From NCBI GenBank assembly GCA_024760905.1, contig CM045729.1, positions 1 through 64,000 of the forward strand: DNA of 64,000 nt. The letters are read 5' to 3'. Source of the stretch: Plotosus lineatus (taxonomy: Eukaryota; Chordata; Actinopteri; Siluriformes; Plotosidae). A program made the translations under genes and the position numbers. Of this stretch, positions 1-12,000 are shown piece after piece; the stretch's first letter is position 1; each line of letters opens with the position of its first letter. The notes under the pieces were generated by a model. That model searched no databases. It saw only the letters and a list, made by a program, of their open reading frames with translations, and was not told the origin of the DNA.

Positions 1-3000
1 CGTGTTGCTCTAGCCTGGCCTGGCCTGGCTCTGCTGCCTGGCCTGGCCTGGCCTGGCCTGGCCTGGCCCTGGCCTGGCCTGGCCTGGCCTGGCCTGGCCT
101 GGCCTGGCCTGGCCTGGCCTGGCCTGGCCTGGCCTGGCCTGGCCTGGCCTGGCCTGGCCTGGCCTGGCCTGGCCTGGCCTGGCCTGGCCTGGCCTGGCCT
201 GGCCTGGCCTGGCCTGGCCTGGCCTGGCCTGGCCTGGCCTGGCCTGGCCTGGCCTGGCCTGGCCTGGCCTGGCCTGGCCTGGCCTGGCCTGGCCTGGCCT
301 GGCCTGGCCTGGCCTGGCCTGGCCTGGCCTGGCCTGGCCTGGCCTGGCCTGGCCTGGCCTGGCCTGGCCTGGCCTGGCCTGGCCTGGCCTGGCCTGGCCT
401 GGCCTGGCCTGGCACAGCACAGCACAGCCTGGCACAGCACAGCACAGCACAGCCTGGCACAGCACAGCACAGCACAGCACAGCCTGGCACAGCACAGCAC
501 AGCACAGCACAGCACAGCACAGCACAGCCTGGCACAGCACAGCACAGCACAGCCTGGCACAGCCTGGCCTGGCACAGCACAGCACAGCACAGCACAGCAC
601 AGCACAGCACAGCACAGCACAGCACAGCACAGCACAGCACAGCACAGCACCTGGCACAGCACAGCACAGCACAGCACAGCACAGCCTGGCACAGCACTGG
701 CACAGCACAGCACAGCACAGCACAGCACAGCACTGGCACAGGCCTAGCCTAGGCCTAGCCTAGCCTAGCCTGGCCTGGCCACAGCCTGGCCTAGCCTAGC
801 CTAGCCTAGCCTGGCCTAGCCTGGCCTGGCCTAGCCTGGCCTAGCCTGGCCTGGCCTGGCCTGGCCTGGCCTGGCCTAGCCTGGCCTGGCCTGGCCTGGC
901 CTGGCCTGGCCTGGCCTGGCCTGGCCTGGCCTGGCCTGGCCTGGCCTGGCCTGGCCTGGCCTGGCCTGGCCTGGCCTGGCCTGGCCTGGCACAGCCTGGC
1001 CTGGCCTGGCCTGGCCTGGCCTGGCCTGGCCTGGCCTGGCCTGGCCTGGCCTGGCCTGGCCTGGCCTGGCCTGGCCTGGCCTGGCCTGGCCTGGCCTGGC
1101 CTGGCCTGGCCTGGCCTGGCCTGGCCTGGCCTGGCCTGGCCTGGCCTGGCCTGGCCTGGCCTGGCCTGGCCTGGCCTGGCCTGGCCTGGCCTGGCCTGGC
1201 CTGGCCTGGCCTGGCCTGGCACAGCCTGGCCTGGCCTGGCTGCACAGCCTGGCCTGGCACAGCCTGGCCTGGCCTGGCACAGCACAGCACAGCCTGGCCT
1301 GGCCTGGCCTGGCACAGCCTGGCCTGGCCTGGCCTGGCACAGCACAGCACAGCCTGGCTGGCACAGCACAGCACAGCACAGCACAGCACAGCACAGCCTG
1401 GCTGGCACAGCCCTGGCACAGCACAGCACAGCACAGCCTGGCCTGGCACAGCACAGCACAGCACAGCACAGCCTAGCCTGGCCTGGCCTGGCCTGGCCTG
1501 GCCCTAGCCTGGCCTAGCCTAGCCTGGCCTAGCTGGCACAGCCTGGCCTAGCCTGGCCTGGCCTGGCCTAGCCTAGCTAGCCTGAGCCTGGCTGGCCTAG
1601 CCTGGCCTGGCCTAGCCTGGCCTGGCCCTAGCCTGGCCTGGCCTGGTACAGCCTGGCCTGGCCTGGCCTGGCCTGGCCTGGCCTGGCCTGGCCTGGCCTG
1701 GCCTGGCCTGGCCTGGCCTGGCCTGGCCTGGCCTGGCCTGGCCTGGCCTGGCCTGGCCTGGCCTGGCCTGGCCTGGCCTGGCCTGGCCTGGCCTGGCCTG
1801 GCCTGGCCTGGCCTGGCCTGGCCTGGCCTGGCCTGGCCTGGCCTGGCCTGGCCTGGCCTGGCCTGGCCTGGCCTGGCCTGGCCTGGCCTGGCCTGGCCTG
1901 GCCTGGCCTGGCCTGGCCTGGCCTGGCCTGGCCTGGCCTGGCCTGGCCTGGCCTGGCCTGGCCTGGCCTGGCACAGCACAGCCTGGCCTGGCCTGGCCTG
2001 GCCTGGCCTGGCACAGCACAGCCTGGCACAGCACTGGCACAGCCTGGCCTGGCCTGGCACAGCCTGGCCTGGCACAGCACAGCACAGCACAGCCTGGCAC
2101 AGCTGGCACAGCACAGCACAGCACAGCACAGCACAGCCTGGCCTGGCCTGGCACAGCACAGCACAGCACAGCACAGCCTGGCCTGGCACAGCACAGCACA
2201 GCCTGGCCTGGCACAGCACAGCCTGGCCCTAGCCTGGCCTGAGCCTAGCCTAGCACAGCCTGGCCTAGCCTGGCCTGGCCTGGCCTACAGCCTGGCCTAG
2301 CCTAGCACAGCCTGGCCTAGCCTGGCCTGGCCTGGCCTAGCCTGGCCTGAGCCTGGCCTGGCCTGGCTGGCCTGGCCTGGCCTGGCCTGGCCTGGCCTGG
2401 CCTGGCCTGGCCTGGCCTGGCCTGGCCTGGCCTGGCCTGGCCTGGCCTGGCCTGGCCTGGCCTGGCCTGGCCTGGCCTGGCCTGGCCTGGCCTGGCCTGG
2501 CCTGGCCTGGCCTGGCCTGGCCTGGCCTGGCCTGGCCTGGCTGGCCTGGCCTGGCCTGGCCTGGCCTGGCCTGGCCTGGCCTGGCCTGGCCTGGCCTGGC
2601 CTGGCCTGGCCTGGCCTGGCCTGGCCTGGCCTGGCCTGGCCTGGCCTGGCCTGGCCTGGCCTGGCACAGCCTGGCCTGGCCTGGCCTGGCCTGGCCTGGC
2701 CTGGCACAGCCTGGCCTGGCCTGGCACAGCTGGCCTGGCCTGGCCTGGCACAGCCTGGCCTGGCCTGGCCTGGCACAGCACAGCACAGCACAGCCTGGCC
2801 TGGCACAGCACAGCACAGCACAGCACAGCCTGGCACAGCACAGCACAGCACAGCACAGCACAGCACAGCCTGGCACAGCACAGCACAGCACAGCACAGCA
2901 CAGCACAGCCTGCTTTGGCCACAGCCTGGCACAGCCTAGCACAGCACAGCACAGCACAGCACAGCCTAGCCAGCCTAGCCTAGCCTAGCCTAGCCTAGCC

Positions 3001-6000
3001 TAGCCTAGCCTAGCCTAGCCTAGCCTAGCCTAGCCCTAGCCTAGCCTGGCCTAGCCTAGCCTAGCCTAGCCTAGCCTAGCCTGGCCTAGCCTGAGCCTAG
3101 CCTAGCCTAGCCCTAGCCTAGCCTAGCCTGGCCTGGCCTACACAGCCTAGCCTGAGCCACAGCCTAGCCTAGCCTGGCCTGCACAGCCTGGCCTGGCCTG
3201 GCCTGGCCTGAGCCTGGCCTGGCCTGGCCTGGCCTGGCCTGGCCTGGCCCTGGCCTGGCCTGGCCTGGCCAGAGCACAGCCTGGCCTGGCCTACAGCCTG
3301 GCCTGGCCTGGCCTGGCCTGGCCTGGCCTGGCCTGGCCTGGCCTGGCCTGGCCTGGCCTGGCCTGGCCTGGCCTGGCTGGCCTGGCCTGGCCTGGCCTGG
3401 CCTGGCCTGGCCTGGCCTGGCCTGGCCTGGCCTGGCCTGGCCTGGCCTGGCCTGGCCTGGCCTGGCCTGGCCTGGCCTGGCCTGGCCTGGCCTGGCCTGG
3501 CCTGGCCTGGCCTGGCCTGGCCTGGCACAGCCTGGCCTGGCCTGGCCTGGCCTGGCCTGGCCTGGCCTGGCCTGGCCTGGCCTGGCCTGGCCTGGCCTGG
3601 CCTGGCCTGGCCTGGCCTGGCCTGGCCTGGCCTGGCACAGCACAGCCTGGCCTGGCACAGCCTGGCCTGGCCTGGCTGGCACAGCACAGCCTGGCCTGGC
3701 CTGGCACAGCACAGCACAGCACAGCCTGGCCTGGCCTGGCCTAGCCTGGCCTGGCCTAGCCTGGCCTGGCCTAGGCCTGGCCTAGCCTAGCCTAGCGCCT
3801 AGCCTGGCCTAGCTAAACAGCCTGAGCCTAGCCTGGCCTAGCCTGGCCTGGCCTACAGCCTGTACAGCCTAGCCAGCCTGTACAGCCTGGCACAGCCTGG
3901 CCTGGCCTGGCCTGGCCTGGCCTGGCCTGGCCTGGCCTGGCCTGGCCTGCACAGCTGGCAGCCTGGCCTGGCCTGGCCTGGCCTGGCCTGGCCTGGCCTG
4001 GCCTGGCCTGGCCTGGCCTGGCCTGGCCTGGCCTGGCCTGGCCTGGCCTGGCCTGGCCTGGCCTGGCCTGGCCTGGCCTGGCCTGGCCTGGCCTGGCCTG
4101 GCCTGGCCTGGCCTGGCCTGGCCTGGCCTGGCCTGGCCTGGCCTGGCCTGGCCTGGCCTGGCCTGGCCTGGCCTGGCCTGGCCTGGCCTGGCCTGGCCTG
4201 GCCTGGCCTGGCCTGGCACAGCCTGGCCTGGCCTGGCCTGGCCTGGCCTGGCCTGGCCTGGCACAGCACAGCCTGGCCTGGCCTGGCACAGCACAGCCTG
4301 GCCTGGCCTGGCCTGGCCTGGCCTGGCACAGCACAGCACAGCACAGCACAGCACAGCACAGCCTGGCACAGCCTGGCCTGGCCTGGCACAGCACAGCACA
4401 GCCTGGCACAGCACAGCACAGCACAGCACAGCACAGCCTGGCCAGCACAGCACAGCACAGCACAGCCTAGCCTGGCCTAGCCTAGCCTGGCCTAGCCTAG
4501 CCTAGCCTAGCCTAGCCTAGCCTGGCCTAGCCTGGCCTAGCCTAGCCTGGCTAGCCTAGCCTGGCCTAGCCTGGCCTGGCCTGGCCTAGCCTGGCCTGGC
4601 CTGGCCTGGCCTGGCCTGGCCTGGCCTGGCCTGGCCTGGCCTGGCCTGGCCTGGCCTGGCCTGGCCTGGCCTGGCCTGGCCTGGCCTGGCCTGGCCTGGC
4701 CTGGCCTGGCCTGGCCTGGCCTGGCCTGGCCTGGCCTGGCCTGGCCTGGCCTGGCCTGGCCTGGCCTGGCCTGGCCTGGCCTGGCCTGGCCTGGCCTGGC
4801 CTGGCCTGGCCTGGCCTGGCCTGGCCTGGCCTGGCCTGGCCTGGCCTGGCCTGGCCTGGCCTGGCCTGGCCTGGCCTGGCCTGGCCTGGCCTGGCCTGGC
4901 CTGGCCTGGCCTGGCCTGGCCTGGCCTGGCCTGGCCTGGCCTGGCCTGGCCTGGCCTGGCACAGCCTGGCCTGGCCTGGCCTGGCCTGGCCTGGCCTGGC
5001 CTGGCCTGGCCTGGCCTGGCCTGGCCTGGCCTGGCCTGGCCTGGCCTGGCACAGCACAGCACAGCACAGCACAGCACAGCCTGGCCTGGCCTGGCCTGGC
5101 CTGGCACAGCACAGCACAGCCTGGCCTGGCACAGCACAGCACAGCCTGGCCTGGCCTGGCCTGGCACAGCACAGCACTGGCCTGGCACAGCACAGCCTGG
5201 CCTAGCCTAGCCTGGCCTGGCCTGGCCTAGCCTGGCCTGGCCTGAGCCTGGCCTGGCCTGGCCTGGCCTAGCCTGGCCTGGCCTGGCCTGGCCTGGCCTG
5301 GCCTGGCCTGGCCTGGCCTGGCCTGGCCTGGCCTGGCCTGGCCTGGCCCTGGCCTGGCCTGGCCTGGCCTGGCCTGGCCTGGCCTGGCCTGGCCTGGCCT
5401 GGCCTGGCCTGGCCTGGCCTGGCCTGGCCTGGCCTGGCCTGGCCTGGCCTGGCCTGGCTGGCCTGGCCTGGCCTGGCCTGGCCTGGCCTGGCCTGGCCTG
5501 GCCTGGCCTGGCCTGGCCTGGCCTGGCTGGCCTGGCCTGGCCTGGCCTGGCCTGGCCTGGCCTGGCCTGGCCTGGCCTGGCCTGGCCTGGCCTGGCCTGG
5601 CCTGGCCTGGCCTGGCCTGGCCTGGCCTGGCCTGGCCTGGCCTGGCCTGGCCTGGCCTGGCCTGGCCTGGCCTGGCCTGGCCTGGCACAGCCTGGCCTGG
5701 CCTGGCACAGCACAGCCTGGCACAGCACAGCCTGGCCTGGCCTGGCCTGGCACAGCACAGCCTGGCCTGGCCTGGCCTGGCACAGCACAGCACAGCACAG
5801 CCTGGCACAGCACAGCACAGCACAGCACTGGCTGGCACAGCACAGCACAGCACAGCACAGCACTGGCACAGCACAGCACAGCCTGGCCACAGCACTGGCC
5901 TAGCCTGGCCTGGCCTGGCCTAGCCTGGCCTGGCCTAGCCTAGCCTAGCCTAGCCTAGCCTAGCCTGGCCTGGCCTAGCCTAGCCTGGCCTGGCCTGGCC

Positions 6001-9000
6001 TAGCCTGGCCTGGCCTGGCCTAGCCTGGCCTGGCCTGGCCTGGCCTGGCTGCCTGGCCTGAGCACAGCCTGACAGCCTGGCCTGGCCTGGCCTGGCCTGG
6101 CCTGGCCTGGCCTGGCCTGGCCTGGCCTGGCCTGGCCTGGCCTGGCCTGGCACAGCCTGGCCTGGCCTGGCCTGGCCTGGCCTGGCCTGGCCTGGCCTGG
6201 CCTGGCCTGGCCTGGCCTGGCCTGGCCTGGCCTGGCCTGGCCTGGCTGGCCTGGCCTGGCCTGGCCTGGCCTGGCCTGGCCTGGCCTGGCCTGGCCTGGC
6301 CTGGCCTGGCCTGGCCTGGCCTGGCCTGGCCTGGCCTGGCCTGGCCTGGCCTGGCCTGGCCTGGCCTGGCCTGGCCTGGCCTGGCCTGGCCTGGCCTGGC
6401 CTGGCCTGGCCTGGCCTGGCCTGGCCTGGCCTGGCACAGCACAGCACAGCCTGGCCTGCACAGCACAGCCTGGCCTGGCCTGGCACAGCACAGCACAGCC
6501 TGGCCTGGCCTGGCCTGGCACAGCACAGCCTGGCACAGCCTGGCCTGGCCTGGCACAGCCTGGCACAGCACAGCACAGCACAGCACAGCACAGCCTGGCC
6601 TGGCACAGCACAGCACAGCACAGCACAGCCTGGCACAGCCTGGCCTAGCCTAGCCTAGCCTGGCCTAGCCTAGCCTAGCCTAGCCTAGCCTAGCCTAGCC
6701 TGGCCTAGCCTAGCCTAGCCTACAGCCTAGCCTAGGCCTAGCCTAGCCTAGGCCTAGCCTAGCCTAGCCTAGCCTGGCCTGGCCTGGCCTGGCCTGGCCT
6801 GGCCTGGCCTGGCCTAGCCTGGCCTGGCCTGGCCTAGCCTGGCCTGGCCTGGCCTGGCTAGCCTGGCCTGGCCTGGCCTGGCCTGGCCTGGCCTGGCCTG
6901 GCCTGGCCTGGCCTGGCCTGGCCTGGCCTGGCCTGGCCTGGCCTGGCCTGGCCTGGCCTGGCCTGGCCTGGCCTGGCCTGGCCTGGCCTGGCCTGGCCTG
7001 GCCTGGCCTGGCCTGGCCTGGCCTGGCCTGGCCTGGCCTGGCCTGGCCTGGCCTGGCCTGGCCTGGCCTGGCCTGGCCTGGCCTGGCCTGGCCTGGCCTG
7101 GCCTGGCCTGGCCTGGCCTGGCCTGGCCTGGCCTGGCCTGGCCTGGCACAGCCTGGCCTGGCCTGGCCTGGCCTGGCCTGGCCTGGCCTGGCCTGGCCTG
7201 GCCTGGCCTGGCCTGGCCTGGCCTGGCCTGGCACAGCCTGGCCTGGCCTGGCCTGGCCTGGCCTGGCCTGGCCTGGCCTGGCACAGCCTGGCACAGCACA
7301 GCCTGGCCTGGCACAGCACAGCCCTGGCCTAGCCTAGCCTAGCCTAGCCTAGCCTAGCCTAGGCCTAGCCTAGGCCTGGCCTAGCCTAGCCTAGCCTAGC
7401 CTAGCCTAGGCCTAGCCTAGGCCTGGCCTGGCCTAGCCTAGCCTAGCCTAGCCTGGCCTAGCCTGCCTGGCCTGGCCTGGCCTGGCCTAGCCTGGCCTGG
7501 CCTGGCCTGGCCTGGCCTGGCCTGGCCTGGCCTGGCACAGCCTGGCCTGGCCTGGCCTGGCCTGAGCCTGGCCTGGCCTGGCCTGGCCTGGCCTGGCCTG
7601 GCCTGGCCTGGCCTGGCCTGGCCTGGCCTGGCCTGGCCTGGCCTGGCCTGGCCTGGCCTGGCCTGGCCTGGCCCTGGCCTGGCCTGGCCTGGCCTGGCCT
7701 GGCCTGGCCTGGCCTGGCCTGGCCTGGCCTGGCCTGGCCTGGCCTGGCCTGGCCTGGCCTGGCCTGGCCTGGCCTGGCCTGGCCTGGCCTGGCCTGGCCT
7801 GGCCTGGCCTGGCCTGGCCTGGCCTGGCCTGGCCTGGCCTGGCCTGGCCTGGCCTGGCCTGGCCTGGCCTGGCCTGGCCTGGCCTGGCCTGGCCTGGCCT
7901 GGCCTGGCCTGGCCTGGCCTGGCACAGCCTGGCCTGGCCTGGCCTGGCCTGGCCTGGCACAGCACAGCACAGCACAGCCTGGCCTGGCCTGGCCTGGCCT
8001 GGCCTGGCCTGGCCTGGCACAGCACAGCCTGGCCTGGCCTGGCAGCCTGGCCTGGCCTGGCCTGACTAGCCTGGCCTAGCCTGGCCTGGCCTGGCCTAGC
8101 CTGGCCTGGCCTGGCCTGGCCTGGCCTGGCCTGGCCTGGCCTGGCCTGGCCTGGCCTGGCCTGGCACAGCCTGGCCTGGCCTGGCCTGGCCTGGCCTGGC
8201 CTGGCCTGGCCTGGCCTGGCCTGGCCTGGCCTGGCCTGGCTGGCCTGGCCTGGCCTGGCCTGGCCTGGCCTGGCCTGGCCTGGCCTGGCCTGGCCTGGCC
8301 TGGCCTGGCCTGGCCTGGCCTGGCCTGGCCTGGCCTGGCCTGGCCTGGCCTGGCCTGGCCTGGCCTGGCCTGGCCTGGCCTGGCCTGGCCTGGCCTGGCC
8401 TGGCCTGGCCTGGCCTGGCCTGGCCTGGCCTGGCCTGGCCTGGCCTGGCCTGGCCTGGCCTGGCCTGGCCTGGCCTGGCCTGGCACAGCCTGGCCTGGCC
8501 TGGCCTGGCCTGGCCTGGCCTGGCCTGGCCTGGCCTGGCCTGGCCTGGCACAGCACAGCCTGGCCTGGCCTGGCCTGGCACAGCACAGCCTGGCCTGGCC
8601 TGGCCTGGCCTGGCACAGCACAGCACAGCACAGCCTGGCCTGGCCTGGCCTGGCCTGGCCTGGCAGCTGGCACAGCCTGGCACAGCACAGCACAGCACAG
8701 CACAGCACAGCACAGCACAGCACTGCTTTGGCTGGCACAGCACAGCACAGCCTGGCCTGGCCTGGCCTGGCCTGGCCTGGCCTGGCCTGGCCTGGCCTGG
8801 CCTGGCCTGGCCTGGCCTGGCCTGGCCTGGCCTGGCCTGGCCTGGCCTGGCCTGGCCTGCACAGCCTGGCCTGGCCTGGCCTGGCCTGGCCTGGCCTGGC
8901 CTGGCCTGGCCTGGCCTGGCCTGGCCTGGCCTGGCCTGGCCTGGCCTGGCCTGGCCTGGCCTGGCCTGGCCTGGCCTGGCCTGGCCTGGCCTGGCCTGGC

Positions 9001-12000
9001 CTGGCCTGGCCTGGCCTGGCCTGGCCTGGCCTGGCCTGGCCTGGCCTGGCCTGGCCTGGCCTGGCCTGGCCTGGCCTGGCCTGGCCTGGCCTGGCCTGGC
9101 CTGGCCTGGCCTGGCCTGGCCTGGCCTGGCCTGGCCTGGCCTGGCACAGCCTGGCCTGGCCTGGCCTGGCCTGGCCTGGCCTGGCCTGGCCTGGCCTGGC
9201 AGCTGGCCTGGCCTGGCCTGGCCTGGCCTGGCACAGCCTGGCACAGCCTGGCACTGGCACGGCTGGCCTGGCACAGCCTGGCCTGGCCTGGCACAGCCTG
9301 GCACAGCACAGCACAGCACAGCACAGCACAGCTGGCACAGCACAGCACAGCACAGGCCTGGCCTGGCACAGCACAGCACAGCCTGGCACAGCACAGCACA
9401 GCACAGCACAGCACAGCACAGCACAGCACAGCACAGCACAGCACAGCACAGCACAGCACAGCACAGCCTGGCCTGGCACAGCACAGCCTGCACAGCACAG
9501 CACAGCACAGCCTGGCCTGGCCTGGCCTGGCCTGGCCTGGCCTAGCCTAGGCCTGAGCCTAGCCTGGCCTGGCCTGGCCTGGCCTAGCCTGGCCTGGCCT
9601 GGCCTGGCCTGGCCTAGCCTGGCCTGGCCTGGCCTGAGCCTGGCCTGGCCTGGCCTGGCCTGGCCTGGCCTGGCCTGGCCTGGCTGGCTGGCTACAGCTG
9701 GCCTGGCCTGGCCTGGCCTGGCCTGGCCTGGCCTGGCCTGGCCTGGCCTGGCCTGGCCTGGCCTGGCCTGGCCTGGCCTGGCCTGGCCTGGCCTGGCCTG
9801 GCCTGGCCTGGCCTGGCCTGGCCTGGCCTGGCCTGGCCTGGCCTGGCCTGGCCTGGCCTGGCCTGGCCTGGCCTGGCCTGGCCTGGCCTGGCCTGGCCTG
9901 GCCTGGCCTGGCCTGGCCTGGCCTGGCCTGGCCTGGCCTGGCCTGGCCTGGCACAGCCTGGCCTGGCCTGGCCTGGCCTGGCCTGGCCTGGCCTGGCACA
10001 GCACAGCCTGGCCTGGCCTGGCCTGGCACAGCCTGGCACAGCCTGGCCTGGCCTGGCACAGCACAGCACAGCACAGCCTGGCCTGGCCTGGCACAGCCTG
10101 GCCTGGCCTGGCCTGGCCTGGCACAGCCTGGCCTGGCCTGGCCTGGCCTGGCACAGCCTGGCACAGCCTGGCCTGGCCTGGCCTGGCCTGGCCTGGCCTG
10201 GCCTAGCCTGGCCTGGCCTGGCCTGGCCTGGCCTGGCCTGGCCTGGCCTGGCCTGGCCTGGCCTGGCCTGGCCTGGCTAGCTGGCCTGGCCTGGCCTGAG
10301 CCTGGCCTGGCCTAGCCTGGCCTGGCACAGCCTAGCCTGGCCTGGCCTGGCCTGGCCTGGCCTGGCCTGGCCTGGCCTGGCCTGGCCTGGCCTGGCCTGG
10401 CCTGGCCTGGCCTGGCCTGGCCTGGCCTGGCCTGGCCTGGCCTGGCCTGGCCTGGCCTGGCCTGGCTGGCCTGGCCTGGCCTGGCCTGGCCTGGCCTGGC
10501 CTGGCCTGGCCTGGCCTGGCCTGGCCTGGCCTGGCCTGGCCTGGCCTGGCCTGGCCTGGCCTGGCCTGGCCTGGCCTGGCCTGGCCTGGCCTGGCCTGGC
10601 CTGGCCTGGCCTGGCCTGGCCTGGCCTGGCCTGGCCTGGCCTGGCCTGGCCTGGCCTGGCCTGGCCTGGCCTGGCCTGGCCTGGCCTGGCCTGGCCTGGC
10701 CTGGCCTGGCCTGGCCTGGCACAGCACAGCCTGGCCTGGCCTGGCCTGGCACAGCCTGGCCTGGCCTGGCACAGCCTGGCAGCCTGGCACAGCACTGGCC
10801 TGGCCTGGCCTGGCCTGCACAGCCTGGCCTGGCCTGGCCTGGCCTGGCCTGGCACAGCACAGCACAGCACAGCACAGCCTGGCCTGGCACAGCACAGCCT
10901 GGCCTGGCCTAGCCTGGCCTGAGCTGGCCTGGCCTGGCCTGGCCTGGCCTGGCCTGGCCTGGCCTAGCCTGGCCTGGCCTGGCCTGGCCCTGGCAGCTGG
11001 CCTGGCCTGGCCTGGCCTGGCCTGGCCTGGCCTGGCTGGCCTGGCCTGGCCTGGCCTGGCCTGGCCTGGCCTGGCCTGGCCTGGCCTGGCCTGGCCTGGC
11101 TGGCCTGGCCTGGCCTGGCCTGGCCTGGCCTGGCCTGGCCTGGCCTGGCCTGGCCTGGCCTGGCCTGGCCTGGCCTGGCCTGGCCTGGCCTGGCCTGGCC
11201 TGGCCTGGCCTGGCCTGGCCTGGCCTGGCCTGGCCTGGCCTGGCCTGGCCTGGCTGGCCTGGCCTGGCCTGGCCTGGCCTGGCCTGGCCTGGCCTGGCCT
11301 GGCCTGGCCTGGCCTGGCCTGGCCTGGCCTGGCCTGGCCTGGCCTGGCCTGGCCTGGCCTGGCCTGGCCTGGCCTGGCCTGGCCTGGCCTGGCCTGGCCT
11401 GGCCTGGCCTGGCCTGGCCTGGCACAGCCTGGCACAGCCTGGCCTGGCCTGGCCTGGCCTGGCACAGCACAGCACAGCACAGCACAGCACAGCACAGCAC
11501 AGCCTGGCCTGGCACAGCACAGCACAGCACAGCACAGCACAGCACAGCACAGCACAGCACAGCACAGCCTGGCACTGGCACAGCACAGCCTGGCACAGCA
11601 CAGCACAGCACAGCACAGCACAGCCTGGCCTAGCCTAGCCTGGCCTGGCCTGGCCTAGCCTGGCCTGGCCTGGCCTGGCCTGGCCTGGCCTGGCCTAGCC
11701 TGGCCTGGCCTGGCCTGGCCTAGCCTGGCCTGGCCTGGCCTAGCCTGGCTGGCCTGGCCTGGCCTGGCCTGGCCACAGCCTGGCCTGGCCTGGCCTGGCC
11801 TGGCCTGGCCTGGCCTGGCCTGGCCTGGCCTGGCCTGGCCTGGCCTGGCCTGGCCTGGCCTGGCCTGGCCTGGCCTGGCCTGGCCTGGCCTGGCCTGGCC
11901 TGGCCTGGCCTGGCCTGGCCTGGCCTGGCCTGGCCTGGCCTGGCCTGGCCTGGCCTGGCCTGGCCTGGCCTGGCCTGGCCTGGCCTGGCCTGGCCTGGCC